Made by a program: the position numbers and the translations under genes. Source: Mangifera indica (Eukaryota; Streptophyta; Magnoliopsida; Sapindales; Anacardiaceae). From it: DNA of 64,000 nt. The notes below the pieces were generated by a model. That model searched no databases. It was not told the DNA's origin and saw only the letters and a list, made by a program, of their open reading frames with translations. Numbering within the stretch: the stretch's first letter is position 1; the number at the start of each line of letters is the position of its first letter. Shown here piece after piece: positions 35,601 to 47,708 of this stretch. The stretch is from contig NC_058153.1 in NCBI RefSeq assembly GCF_011075055.1, forward strand, positions 3,968,001 through 4,032,000. Direction: 5' to 3'.

Positions 35601-36060
35601 CCTTTGATTAAGCACGAGAAATGAATAAAGCTATAGGAAGAAGAAGCTATAGTACAGACATAAAATCAGCAAGCAGTCACAACACATTGCAATTCTAACA
35701 GTAAAGATAACCACACAGAGGTAAAAAGCAGCTAACATATTTACAGAAAAGGAGATTCATATAAGGAGTTCAAAACGGAAACCCTAACCAGGATCGCACT
35801 GCTGATAAAATTCTTCAACATCTGAACAAACAAATTCAATAAAAGTTAAGCATTAGCATGTGACAAAATGAGAAAAACCACGGAAAAACCCTAAAAGCTC
35901 ACGACGTTCAAAATTAAGAGAAATTAAAAAAAAAAAAAAACAGAAATAAGGAGAAAAACGAACCAGTGGTTAGAGCCTTAATCATGCCGGTTCTACGGCC
36001 CTTAAAATCTCTGAAGACGTCCTCCACCGTTCTCGGATTGTACTGTGCTCCTCCGTCCAT
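32679..36060 (-). CDS. AL5: Alfin-like PHD-finger protein
   Basis: Nuclear chromatin reader of the plant Alfin-like family, which binds H3K4me2/3 through a C-terminal PHD finger and is linked to stress responses and seed programme silencing. Five exons join in frame to 252 residues, the usual size: 35964-36060, 35789-35821, 34628-34856, 33923-34058, 32679-32942. The N-terminal Alfin domain starts [19 protein letters not shown] and continues through [45 protein letters not shown] and [11 protein letters not shown] Ser/Lys-rich and then acidic linker (about 150-197) leads to the PHD finger from Cys199 ([20 protein letters not shown] ... CPSC), ending NKRARP. All splice borders are GT..AG. The AL5 name rests on neighbour WAV2 (adjacent in Arabidopsis as I recall); other AL members are very similar. 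Confidence 0.95.
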
Positions 36061-36419
36061 CTCCCAACAGTATCACTTCAACACTCCAAAATTAGAGATA
36101 AATTAATTACGCGAATTGAGAGACAGTGGATATTGTCGGAAATCTAACAGTTTGTTCAGTGGGTGTAACAAAAAACAGACATTTTAGTAGCAGCAGCAGA
36201 CAGAGACAGAGACAGAGAAATTGGTTGGTGTTTTATCTTTTAATTATTAAATTTTCGAAATAAAAATAACACCTCGTAGAGTCAATTCTTTGGTAACTAG
36301 AAGAGAAGATGCTTTAGTCTGACGCGGACGATAAAGACTTTATTTCCACGTGGCATCCATCCTTTGGTTTTGATTTTCAGCCACGTAGAACCACCTGCAA
36401 CGGATTTGAATTCGTCTCT

Positions 36420-36790
36420 CATTGGGAGGGTTCCGGAGTTCAGATCAGTAAATTGGTCACAGTTTCAAATCTGTGATAGGTCAGATCGGGTGCCTGCCGC
36501 ACACGTGTCTCGGTTTAGCAATGAATCTTTGAGCTGAAAGGGAGCTCATCGGGGTGCTCAGTGTATTAGCCTGCGCAAGGGAGGGTTCGTCAAGGATTAC
36601 CCTTGCCACATTGTCTCCGTTTTGGGACATCGATAATGTCAAGAACAACGGAGCATACAGTACTACGTTGTGCACAATTTTGGCATTTTACCTGGGCATC
36701 GGAACTAGCAATACCTCTGGAATGACGAATATGCCATCAGTAAGGACCGTAATCTGTCAACGGCTTTCCTGTCGAGACAATAATTAGTTG
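36420..36790. other. Unassigned, less AT-rich stretch
   Basis: About 370 bp with balanced base composition and open frames on both strands (36554-36787 plus, 36481-36675 minus). Neither translation resembles a family I know. It may be a decayed transposon or gene fragment. Confidence 0.3.
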
Positions 36791-36839
36791 ATTTGAAAGC
36801 TTGCTTGGTGAGCCGAGACCTTATTGATGCGAAAGAGGC

Positions 36840-37600
36840 TGGATACAAACCGAGTTTATTTGGATGTGAAATGAATTTAATTTTAACAAATCTATGGTGA
36901 ATTTAACTTAAATAAATTTTAGGTTTAAATTTGAATATATAAGTTAAATATTTTTAAATTTTATTTTGAATTCAAACTTAAATATATTTAGTTTATTAAA
37001 TTCACAAACTTAAACAAATTTAATATAAATAAATTAAAATGATATTATTTTAACTAATATATATAAAAAAATATATTATTTTAGTCTTTTTTTTTTGTTC
37101 AATTATAATATTGAATTAAACTTAAAACTTGACATTGTAACCAAACTTAAGTTTGACTTTTCTTAAACGAATCGAGTAAAAGTGAATACGAACCAAACCA
37201 AACCGAATCCACATATCTCTTGACTCGAATTTGATTTAAATTTGTTGAACTAACATTAAAGGTGGTTTGAGTTAGATTTGAATAAAAATAATGCTGTTCA
37301 AATTTGACTAGAATTTATCGCTGAAATTCATCACTTTGATATGTGCTTTAAATTCATAATTTGAATTCATAGTTCATTAATAAAATGATATTATTTAACA
37401 TAATTCAAATTTAATCACAAGCCAAGTTCAAACCAAATCGAACAATCTATCCAATTCGTGAACCAAAGAAAATCCAACTCTTCATAACTCAAATTTGATT
37501 CGATTTTTAAACGAGATTAACTCGAACTTGATTCATATTCAAAATAAATAAATTTGAATAAAACTAACCCAATTCGATTCAAGTCAACCCTAGAACCAAG
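36840..37600. repeat. AT-rich dispersed repeat, copy 2
   Basis: Same word set as 1-475 and 42,930-43,604 (aaaatgatattattttaa cores, gaatttgaact and caaacttgaat repeats), with an end reading gattcaagtcaaccctag near 37,580-37,596. Non-coding. Confidence 0.55.
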
Positions 37601-38958
37601 TTCAAACAACTTTGAGATGAACTCAAAAAACTGGAACTCAAAGCATGCACTCAACATCTCTCAAACCGAATCAAACTTGAATTACCCTAAACTTAAACTT
37701 AAATCAATTCGAATCTAACCCTATACGTGAGCCAACCCAACAAACAAATTATCAACTTGAAATAAACCAATTTCCTGCAATTTATTATTCAAATCTTTTT
37801 TTTTTTTCTGAAAATTTATTGTCAAAATGGGAAATTAAATGTTGATGTATTACATAAGAAAAAAATAAATAAATAATAAAGCTAACCAGTGGAATTATTC
37901 CATTATCTGAGTCTTATGATGGTAGTCTTCTTTGAAACAAATTGAATACTTGACAAAGTTGACCGTTCAGACAAGACGATCTCAGTGCTACTGATTAAAT
38001 CAGAAAAAGTAAAATGAGCAGAACTCGAAAGACCAAAAATGTTAAGGATGTCAGGGAGACAATTATCAAATAACAGTCTTGTCTGCACATAAATACAAGA
38101 AATCTACCTGCACTTCCAAAAACTTCGTAATTCTTATTTTACACAATGAATTGGTCAGAATAAGCATTCAGTCTATATGTCAAAATCTTACAATGTTCGA
38201 ATGGGCATTCACATCTTTCTGGTGTCTACTTAAGTTTGTTAAGCCAACAGCTCTTCAAGAGAAAAATCTGAATGGTACATCAGGGTTCAAGATGTGGTAA
38301 CTCATAGTGTGCTTTTAACAGCTGCAACTTCAACAAACAGGAGAATGAGGTCCTGGTCTGTACCAATCAATAAATCTCAAAAACTTCACATGCAAACAGT
38401 CACCTTCCCTCAAAATCTGAAAATACCATAACATAAACAAGAAAAAATTGAAGAAAGGATGTCTGAGTTGAAGACATGTTTGGCACAAAGCGAAGTTATA
38501 AATTTCCCACTATTTCTATGGTGGCAAATTGAACTAATGAAGTGATTATAAGTAAGAAAAGCAATAAAGTTCAAGCAATTTTGCAATTCGGTGTTAAACA
38601 AATACCAGAAAAATATACCCCAATAAAGTTTTGTGAGGATAAGAAACCATATCTCTTATGGTTCACAGGCAGAGAAAGCATTTTGCAATGATGAAAAAAA
38701 AATATGATGTTCTGTTCAGGCCATAAGTTTGGTACTTGAATGATGAAAAAGGCTTTCTTCCAGATATTAACATAACTTGATTCCCTTAAATGGATCGTCA
38801 ACTAAAGGCCTGAACAGAACATCATATTTGACATTCAAAGTCTGAGGGCAAAAACAATTCAATGAATCCACTTGTTTCCTTGGCCTTTTTCATATAACAT
38901 CAGTATAATTGTTACTTCAGCTCCCATCTGGTGGCTGGTGTGGTTTGCAACACCAAGA
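37601..38958. other. Intergenic and 3' UTR of WAV2-like gene
   Basis: AT-rich from 37,600 to 37,890. The part nearest 38,958 is probably the 3' UTR of the hydrolase gene on the minus strand and contains the 21-bp inverted repeat listed separately. No gene was recognised. Confidence 0.45.
38702..38827. repeat. Perfect 21-bp inverted repeat (hairpin) in WAV2 3' flank
   Basis: 38702-38722 is the exact reverse complement of 38807-38827, with an 84-bp loop. It starts about 130 bp past the WAV2 stop codon, so it is probably transcribed in the 3' UTR. Confidence 0.85.
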
Positions 38959-41900
38959 CTAAAGGCGATTCAGGGAAGAAAGAATACCAGTATGATTTCT
39001 TGATGATTCAGTTTCTTTATTCTCAGGAATATGTTGATCAAGGAACTGCTGTATCATCCTCCAGTAGTGATCGCCACCAGACAGCCAAGTATCCATATGC
39101 ATGCCAGAAGGAAATTCCACAAACTTGGTTTGATTATTATGAGCAGCTGCTTTAGCATACAGCATTTGCATATGAAATGGTGGAACCATCTCGTCTTGCA
39201 ATCCAGAGAGAAAAAGGACCGGCTGCTTAATCTGTAGTGATAAATCCAATATAGGAGTCATGAAAAACCTTTTGAAAACTTGAAAACAAAGTGAAGCAAG
39301 GATTAAGGAAACAGCAGAAGGTGAGAATCAACACCCTGCATTGTTTAAAATTTAATAGAAGATGCAAACAAAATCCTGAAAATGGGCTCATAGCATCAGA
39401 AAGTCACACTGCATAACAGTGCAGGCATGCAACGCATGTGAATTTCAAGAGCTAATACGTCTTATGACATGTATACTATGTTGATACAATGTCCAACATT
39501 CAGTCAGATGTCTTCCCATGATATAGATCCAGACAAGGGGTGCTGTAGAGCAGGAGATTTTACTAAAAGCCTCACCTCGCCAATGACATCAATTGTACTC
39601 CATGGAGAACGTACAAGAAAATTAAGAAGTTTGGGACCTTTTGAACAGCTGCCTCCAATAAACCATTTCAAAAAGGGCAGTAGAACTCCAGCCATGTCCA
39701 GAATAGATGTGAAAGTGTTTTCCAGTATCAATGCAGAAACCTGCAAAACAAAGGAAGATAAAATAGTAATGAGCCCAAAGATAACCCCCATAGAAAATAT
39801 AAGACTTCAAACAATAAGATTTTGGGCAGGGGATCACTATGGAGGCACCAAACTAGGTGTACCTACATTATTCAATAGTTGTTTCATGTTTTGCCCGCAT
39901 TAATTGATTATATTACTAAAAAGTTATTTCTCAAAAAAAAATTCAAAAGATTAAATACCATAAAGTAACACAAAGACCTTGGAACTTTGTGATGTAAATA
40001 AGACACAAGTAAACAGATAAATGAATAAGACTACTGAGATCTAACAGTCAGGTAAGTGCTTGCTTAGAATTAACTTTAAATAATTACTTAAAAGATACAG
40101 CTGGAAAAGGAAATGCTATCACAAGTAGCTAATATGGACACCAATGCATTACGTTATAACTATCAAGTTGGCCCAACAACTTTGTCCCAACAGGGTAACC
40201 CACTAGGCCTTACCACTTTATAGAGGCCAACAGATTTGTTTTAGCCATGTATTACATGTCTTTTTTATCTCATCCCCAGCTCGTATTGTATTCTTTCAAA
40301 TCTTCTCCGAATCTATGAGGCACATAGACTTAAATTGTGCCACAAAGAAATTGTAAAATATGAAAGCTTAGAATTTCTCCACTTCTTTAAACAACTTCCA
40401 AAAAAAATCAGTGTAGGAGTCACTGACTAGTCAATACCTCAGACATAACACCTACATCCTAATGAAGGAAACCCTAGCTTTTATGTTGAAAAGGTGGTCA
40501 AACTTGCAATGAATTATCATTGATCAAACTGTAACAATATCTAACCATAGTCCAAACAGTACAGAATAATGAAAGACTTCTCACAACAGATTATGCACCG
40601 TGCTGCTGCTTCAGCAGCCAATGTAAAACCAAAGCTTCAAAATTATTTTCTTCCATTATCATTCTAGCCAACCATACAAGAAGATCCAATAGTTTTAAGC
40701 CACCACATGCAGTGGTTCATCAAATTTAGTGGGGAAGAAGGACAATATTCAATACTACAATCTTTCCAACTTGTTTAATAGTGTTTCAGTTACAACTTAT
40801 ACAGAATCTAACTTGGATATGCCAATCAGTTGCCATGTGAAATCAAACGCAAAAATCAGTAGACAATAGTAGCATTACAGGGGAAAAATGATGGAATAAA
40901 AGAAAATAAAAAAATGCCAAATCACTAGCCATGTCAATTTGGATGCCAATTCTGGTACACAAGTTTGGAATAGCATTATCAATATCAGGAGAAATAAATA
41001 AATAAAGGTAAGGAGAAAGATTAGGATGATACCTTATCAGGATTGTTTTTAGTAAGGACAGCACCAACAGCACCTCCAAGTGACCTTCCAAATACAACTA
41101 TTCTAGATGTGTCAATGTCAGTTCTCTGAGAAAGATGATCCAATGCAGCCTAACAAGGAAAAATATACTAATGAGAACACTGCTAGAATTTAGAATAGCA
41201 GAATTCAGATATCAAACATCTGAATTGATGGAAAAGCACACCTGAGCATCATTTGTAATTCCATGCTGAGAAGGATAGCCATCACTTGCTCCATAACTGT
41301 TTATACAAATGAAGCATTAGTCTCCATCCAGCTAGGCGAGCAGCATACAAAGACCATTTCAGAATTTATAAACAAAGAAATCCAGAGAACTTATTATGAT
41401 AGATAAGTACAAACCCTCGATATGAAAGCATGAACACATTGCAGCGCAATCTCTGTATCATTATGCGAATCATTTCAAGACGGTGAGCGATATCTACGGG
41501 TCCGAGTTAAGTTTCCACAAAGAGAAACAGGATTTAAAGACAGACTATAGCAGAATCAAGCCCAAGGGATGCAAATTTAATTTAACAAATATCTAATTCA
41601 AAAACTCTTCAATGTATCTATAGTGATAATTATAAGGATACTTCCTGCATTCTCTTGGAAAAACAAAATGGTTGGACCTGCAAAACCAAAAGCTTATACA
41701 TTTTAAGCCTTGAATGTAGAAATAATTAACTTAGTCCTAAGAATTAACAAAATAAAAAAAATGATAAAAAAGCTAATTATAAATGAACCAATGAGTACTG
41801 AGTAAATGCAGAGACAATAATTTTCACATGATAATGGTAGTTATTATCCAGTATCCTAATGAAAATTTTCTTTCAATTTTTACCCGAAATATCCAACAAA

Positions 41901-42678
41901 ACTAAAAGAAGAAAACAAATCAACCAAACACGCGTTTATTATACAACAATCAATGATCACCCAAAATCCAAATGCATTTCCTCTCTCCAAGACAAACCGA
42001 ACTTAACACCTGTAACAAATCACATTCAAAACAATATTTTATTGTGACCACATTGAACAGTCAAAATTGAGCAAAAATCCCCTTGGTAAGGCATTTTCTG
42101 TCCATAAACTATTCTACAGAGTCAAAACCTAACCTCATATTATTCAACCACAGCTACTTATCAACTTCTAACCTTTAACTCCAGCTAAAGAGCGCTCAAG
42201 TAAATAATTACACAATCTATGATTGAAATATTAAGCGCGAAGAATGGAAATCACCAAGAATCACACAAATCTTACAGAAGACATTCGTTCACATGGAAAT
42301 GAGCCTTAGTTGACTCTGTAGTTATAAAACTGAAATAATCACCTCAAAACGAAACCCTAACTATTAATCATAAAATTCAAAAAATAATGGTAAAAAAGAA
42401 AAAGCAAAAACGAATCGAGCTTAAAAAATTGCGATCGGACCTCGGCAATTGGGAAAGAGTTTAATGAACCAGGCATGAAGACGAACACCATCGGAGGATC
42501 GAAGCCAAACGTCGTCGTAGCTAAGACGAAGTCTGGCGGGCGTAATCGGGTAGGATTTAGTGAGACCAGGAAGAACCGGGACGTAAACAAGCTTTTCTTG
42601 GAAAGCAACCAACAGTGCCATCCCGGCCATGACTATGCCTCCAACTCCGTAAAAAAATGCACTCACGTATGACACCAT
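38959..42678 (-). CDS. WAV2: WAV2 / ABHD13-type alpha/beta hydrolase
   Basis: Membrane-anchored alpha/beta-hydrolase of the BEM46/ABHD13 family; in Arabidopsis WAV2 restrains root bending and wavy growth. Seven exons join in frame to 320 residues: 42441-42678, 41642-41677, 41415-41493, 41242-41296, 41033-41149, 39576-39740, 38959-39231. An N-terminal hydrophobic anchor (about residues 8-27, GVGGIVMAGMALLVAF) is followed by QEKLVYVPVLPGL and WLRSSDGVRLHAWFIK. The oxyanion segment is FFQENAGNIAHR. Catalytic triad candidates are Ser159 in FGRSLGG, Asp243 in SGLQDEMVPP and His275 in SGMHMD. The length compares with about 308 in Arabidopsis; the extra residues are in the C-terminal tail. The 1.3-kb intron 39741-41032 holds nothing notable. 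Same strand as its Alfin-like and NF-YA neighbours. Confidence 0.95.
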
Positions 42679-42929
42679 TGCTGTGGATTTTCTCTTTGCT
42701 GTATGAATCTATGCTTGCTTTATTTTGTACGAGTTGCTTGTACTTGTACCTACTTATTTTTCAGAAGTATGTGATGTCAGTTCTTGGATACTGACTTGGT
42801 TAAAGTAACCAAAGCACTCCGGAGCATGAAGCCAAACGGTATGAGAAATGTAAAGTCCACATTTAGTCATTTTTTTATCAATTTGGGGTTTCCAATTTTC
42901 CACCAAATTAAAATTCAAGATAAACATAC

Positions 42930-43604
42930 TTGCGGTAACTCTGGATTTGAATCGAGTTTATTTGATCTCAACCTTGAATTTAGTTTAAACAAATTCAAAA
43001 TAAACTTAGTTTAAACGAGCTAAAATTTGAATGTTTCATATTTTTAAGTTCGAGCTTTAAGAATATTCAGTTCGTTAAGTTCATAAACTTAAAAAATTTG
43101 ACATAAAACGATATTATTTCGATCAATATACATTAAAATAATATAGTTTTAGTAACGAATAGAACTAAAATTTGATTTGAATCAAACTCAAACTTAGATC
43201 TTTTGAAATGAATCGAGCTCAAAATTGGTTTGATTTGAATTCAACCATATTTACTAATAAGGGTAGATTCAAGTCTAGTTAAATTCGAGCTCAGTTGATT
43301 TACATGAAATTAAGTTCAGGTTCATCAAGTTTGGCTCATTTCAAAAGAGTCAAACTCGAGTTTGATTCGAATTCAATTCGAACTAAAACTTTTAACTTGC
43401 TCATTATTAAAATGACATTATTTTAATATATATTGATTAAAATAATATTATTTTGTATCAACATTTATAGCTCGCGAGTCCAGTTCGAGCTTAAACTCAA
43501 AAATATTAAAGTTTCAGGCTCAATTTCATTTGAGCTTAACTCGTTTGGGACTTGTTCAAATAAATCTCGAATTTGAATAAATTTGGTTTGAATCTACCCT
43601 TACT
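42930..43604. repeat. AT-rich dispersed repeat, copy 3, with terminal inverted repeat
   Basis: The part 43256-43604 begins taagggtagattcaa and ends ttgaatctaccctta, an exact 15-bp terminal inverted repeat, typical of a MITE. The preceding part (from about 42,930) shares its vocabulary with copies at 1-475 and 36,840-37,600. I could not fix a target-site duplication, so the superfamily is open. Confidence 0.6.
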
Positions 43605-44775
43605 TAGCAGGTACTAGTATGTCTTCATTGTTTATTATTAACTTGAGTTTGTAGTGTATTATGTGTAAGCTTAAAAATACTTAAAAATCTCTTGAAAAAC
43701 TTTATTTTCAAAGGATTCAAATGCTCCAAAAAAATCTTTCTTTCACTTTGTTATTCAACATATATACTTGGAACGAAAGAATAGTCATCATAAAGTGCAC
43801 GTGGTGCTTAAGATTTTACTAGGTTTATATGTTTGTTTTATTGTAAGGGTATACGTATCATCAGAATTATTATATTTCAAAAGGGTTGGATACAACAATA
43901 TTGTTTTTTATTAAATGTGGTACATGTTATCATGATTAGTTCAATTACCTTGTATTCAATGTGTCACTGGAGCAATACATTTCTCATTCATCAATGTGAC
44001 AAAACTAGTTTAGTTGATATAATGATAGTTATACTCATTTGCTTACTACATTGATTTGAATCTCTTGATCTTGAGAGACACTTGCTCACAATCGATTAAC
44101 TTGAATATTCCCTTACTCGAAGAGTTCGTACCCATATTAAGTGGAACAAAGTGAGTTATCTACATGTAGTTGGTCTGAGTTGTCTATACATCTATGTCAA
44201 ACAATTAAATTGTCGAGGTGTTAGACATATGTCGAAGACCTACAACCTAACAATTGATGCGACTTGAAGCATAATTATTAAGGGATAAATTATAAAAGAG
44301 AAGGAAGGGTCGTCCTTGCAGCAAGCCAAATGGTCTAGCACGAGGCAGAAGTAAAGGACTTCCGGCCAATTGGCAGAGAGGGTTAGGGTCTGATCCTCCA
44401 CGAAGAGTTCAAAAGAAAATTGCAGACCCGATGACACAAATGGCCTCTCATATTGCTTCCACAGGCAACCAACTTATGGAAGACGGTCAACTAAAGTGTC
44501 GGCTAGAATTAGGATTGGATTTGATCCAAGCCAAACTCATGCTCGGCTCAACTCATACATTCTCTACTAATATCGGCATTCAAGATGCGGAATGCACACA
44601 ATCACTTTATATGTGAGAAGACTTGAGAAGAAAATAAACTCCAAATTTTTAAAACCAAATGCAAAAGAACAAACACACTTTTCACAACCGCATTGACATC
44701 CCTACATCAAATGCATAAATAGTAGAAGGAAGATCCTGGTATGTAGTATCTCTTTAACATTCAAGTAGATTAAAG
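43605..44775. other. Intergenic, unassigned
   Basis: AT-rich to about 44,230, then a more balanced stretch 44,300-44,620 whose translations match nothing I know. The last part, near 44,700-44,775, is probably 3' UTR of the NF-YA gene. Confidence 0.35.
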
Positions 44776-44796
44776 AAGCCAAGGATGAATTGCCTG
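44776..44796 (-). promoter_or_regulatory. miR169 target site in NF-YA 3' UTR
   Basis: The plus strand here reads AAGCCAAGGATGAATTGCC, nearly identical to miR169 (CAGCCAAGGATGACTTGCC). The transcript from the minus strand would pair with miR169 perfectly over miRNA positions 2-13, including the cleavage site, with mismatches at 1, 14 and the 3' end. It starts 15 nt past the stop codon. Cleavage of NF-YA mRNAs by miR169 is well established. Confidence 0.93.
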
Positions 44797-44810
44797 CCGG
44801 TGATGTTATC

Positions 44811-47449
44811 TCACCGAGCAACTGAAGCACAGTGCTGCATTTCACTGCACACAAGTCTCCCATGGTTTTGGATGGCAGAGAACCCACGCTCTGCCTGCTG
44901 CAAAATGAATTCACTGTTGGATACACTAGTGATCTCTGAGCAGGATGTTACTGAAGCAACATATTCCATTGTTCCTGAGTGACTTTCAAATTCTGACGTA
45001 GTGTTCTTTTTATGGAAATGGTTGGTGTCTGAAATGCCTCTGGCACTACTAATGCTGGTTGGATCAGCCTGCTGGAGCTTTTTAGAGCTCAGAAAACGTC
45101 CACCAGATCCTCGAACCCTGTTTACTGCATGAAGATGCCGAGACTCATGAAGATATGGCTGCAATTTATTGAAAAGTGTTGAGATAAGTGGATAAAAAGC
45201 TCTATTGAGGAAGCACAAATTCACATAAAATAAGTGGAAAAGAGGCCCTATTGAGGAAGCATAAATTCACATAAATGGATAGTTCAACCACAGAGATGAG
45301 TTTCACAGAACTTTTGAGTCTACTGACTCCTCTGTGGAACCAGAAGTTTAAACATACGCCAACTAAGCATTCATACCTTTCGAGTTTTGACAAGTTTGTT
45401 CTGGGTCAAAAGCTTTGCCCGTGATTGTCTTCTTCTCAGTATCCCATAGTACTGTTTTGGATTGACATAAATGGGGCCATCTTCTGCAGGATCAAGGGGC
45501 AATGGGACTCGTGCAGGTGCTATCCCCATCATGAGGGAGCCTATGTGAGGTTGGATCTGATGATTTATTGAGAAGACTCATAAGAGCAATTATCATTGAA
45601 AGTTATTTAACAGACATACTTAGAATGAAATGAGGCACCAATGAAAACAGATGGTCTAAGCTCCATCTTTTACCTCTCAGACCCACAGGTCAAAAGTATA
45701 GTTTAGCCTTAGCACAGATATTGGAAAACCATCCCCACATTCTAATAAGAAATAGAACTTCCTTTCATTCATGGCAAGCTATTTATTGCAAATTAACATT
45801 CACTATGATTTCCCAAATAAAAACTGTTTAGGGCAGTTGCATGTGCATAATCAGTGCAAACTTACAAGAGCTTGTGTTTGTGGTCCATATGGAGCGAATA
45901 ATCCACCAAAATAATGATCACCATAAGGATATGGAGTATGAGCCTGAAATAGGTCGGAACGATTAGTTTCACAACTGAGCAAACAAGCTGCAATCCAGAA
46001 ACCACATTTCAACATACCATTGATTGGTTATAATAAGCATGTTGCGGGTTGAACACAATTTCAGAATTGCTCAATGGGAAAACAGGCTTCATTTGACCTT
46101 CCACACCCTTCCCACAACTTTCATCTTGACCTGAATGCATGCGAAGACAAATTCATTTGAATTAACTTAACACAGATTATTATTCAGATTAGTTTATGCA
46201 AACATTTAAAGTCCCAAACCAAAATTAAAGTACAGCAAATCAACTTATCTCATCAGAAATGGGACTTGTGACATCATAATATAGGTACAATGTGTTCAAC
46301 AAGAACACAAAAAGCAGATAGCCTTTTTGTTTCTCAAAAAATTTATTAATGATTCTGCAACAATGTTCCACAAGAACCCAATAACACTGTGCCATAACCA
46401 GGGAAGGTACTACCAACTATGTGGGGAAGAAGGGAAATACATGAACCAGGAAAATATAAGCATATGTATTAAGAAGACAAGAGATATGTTTCTAGAGATA
46501 ACATGAACCTTCATGAAAAAAAATCAATAACAATACTCTGCTCTATTTGAGGCAACAATCTACTAATAAACAGAAGGAAGCTAATTCTAAAGATCACTAT
46601 TCCCCTCTTACAAACTATGACATTTCAACTTCCCCATATTTCCTCCCATAACTTCTCATTGAAAGAATTAAGTGCAGCAAGAAGCAGGCTAGGGGCAGAT
46701 AGAGATATTACCACATTTACACAGCACCAGGCACAAATTATTGCAGAAATATAGTGCTTTGAGATTACAGAATCGTGGTTTTGCATTTCTGATATGGAGA
46801 CCAATTTGTAACAGCAAACAAGGACAGCATATCATAAGAAAGAATTGGGAAAAAGAAACGAAGGATGTAAAGCTTCAATGTTTGTGAGCCACTCATGAGC
46901 AATTCAAACCAAAGAAGAAAAAGTATGCACATAAAAGGTGTAGCAAGACACAGCATGTTTAAGATTCTGAGCCTATTAATACCTGCCACTTAATTTTTTT
47001 TACCAAATTATATAATTTTCTTCTCTTTTCTGTCTCATTTTGTAGTATGACAGCAATACTCTTATAATAGCAACAGAAGTGAGACAAAAAAAAATGTTTT
47101 CTAATGGCCAAAAAATCATTAATCTGAAAGTATAAATACCAGATTCTGATGATATGCATTGATCTTGAGAATCCACCCCTCCTACACCACTCACTTCACA
47201 GTGAGATTGACCAATTGATTGAGCTGAGGATGATTCCTGGTCTGCTAGTTGAAGACCTAAATACTTTCCATCATGAAAAAACTGGTGTGGAGATTCCACC
47301 TTCGGACTACTAATCTTGGGTAAAGACTGCAAAATTTGCTGTTCACTTGAATTCCACCACGATGGACAACTAACAGAAAAATGGGGCACAGAATGACCAG
47401 AACTTTGATCATAATTTTTCTTGGTTAAGTCTTGAATTCGAATAGCCAT
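44811..47449 (-). CDS. NF-YA: NF-YA subunit of CCAAT-binding factor
   Basis: DNA-contacting subunit of the NF-Y trimer; binds CCAAT boxes after joining NF-YB/NF-YC. Five coding exons join in frame to 342 residues from the ATG at 47449: 47140-47449, 46018-46130, 45866-45943, 45377-45556, 44811-45158. The A1 helix (about 196-215, [20 protein letters not shown]) binds NF-YB/YC and the A2 segment (about 224-249, [14 protein letters not shown] then RGSGGRF) reads CCAAT. Upstream, [13 protein letters not shown] is the Gln/Ser-rich stretch usual in the NF-YA3/8 and NF-YA5/6 groups. In A2 the usual HALKRARGSGGRF appears as [13 protein letters not shown]. The leader spans another exon at 49400 and above, joined across a 1.9-kb intron (47498-49399). 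Which Arabidopsis NF-YA is orthologous is unclear. Confidence 0.93.
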
Positions 47450-47497
47450 AGATTTCACCAATTGTCCTAAACCTTCATGAAGAAATTCAAAAAAATC

Positions 47498-47667
47498 CTA
47501 AATAACCAACAGTGTCGTTTCCCCCGCGTTGGTTTAGCTAATCAAAGGAAAAGTAGACAAAAAAAAAATTAGCTTTTAAAAAATATTGAGAAAAAATGTG
47601 GTAACACACCATGCAATGTTCAATATATTTTAAAAAAAACAAGAAAGACATAATTCTACACAAAAAA

Positions 47668-47708
<41 letters not shown>

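Noticed and set aside
38931..39903. Plus-strand frames up to 144 codons
   Set aside because: Antisense to WAV2 exons 6-7; the minus strand carries the real catalytic motifs.
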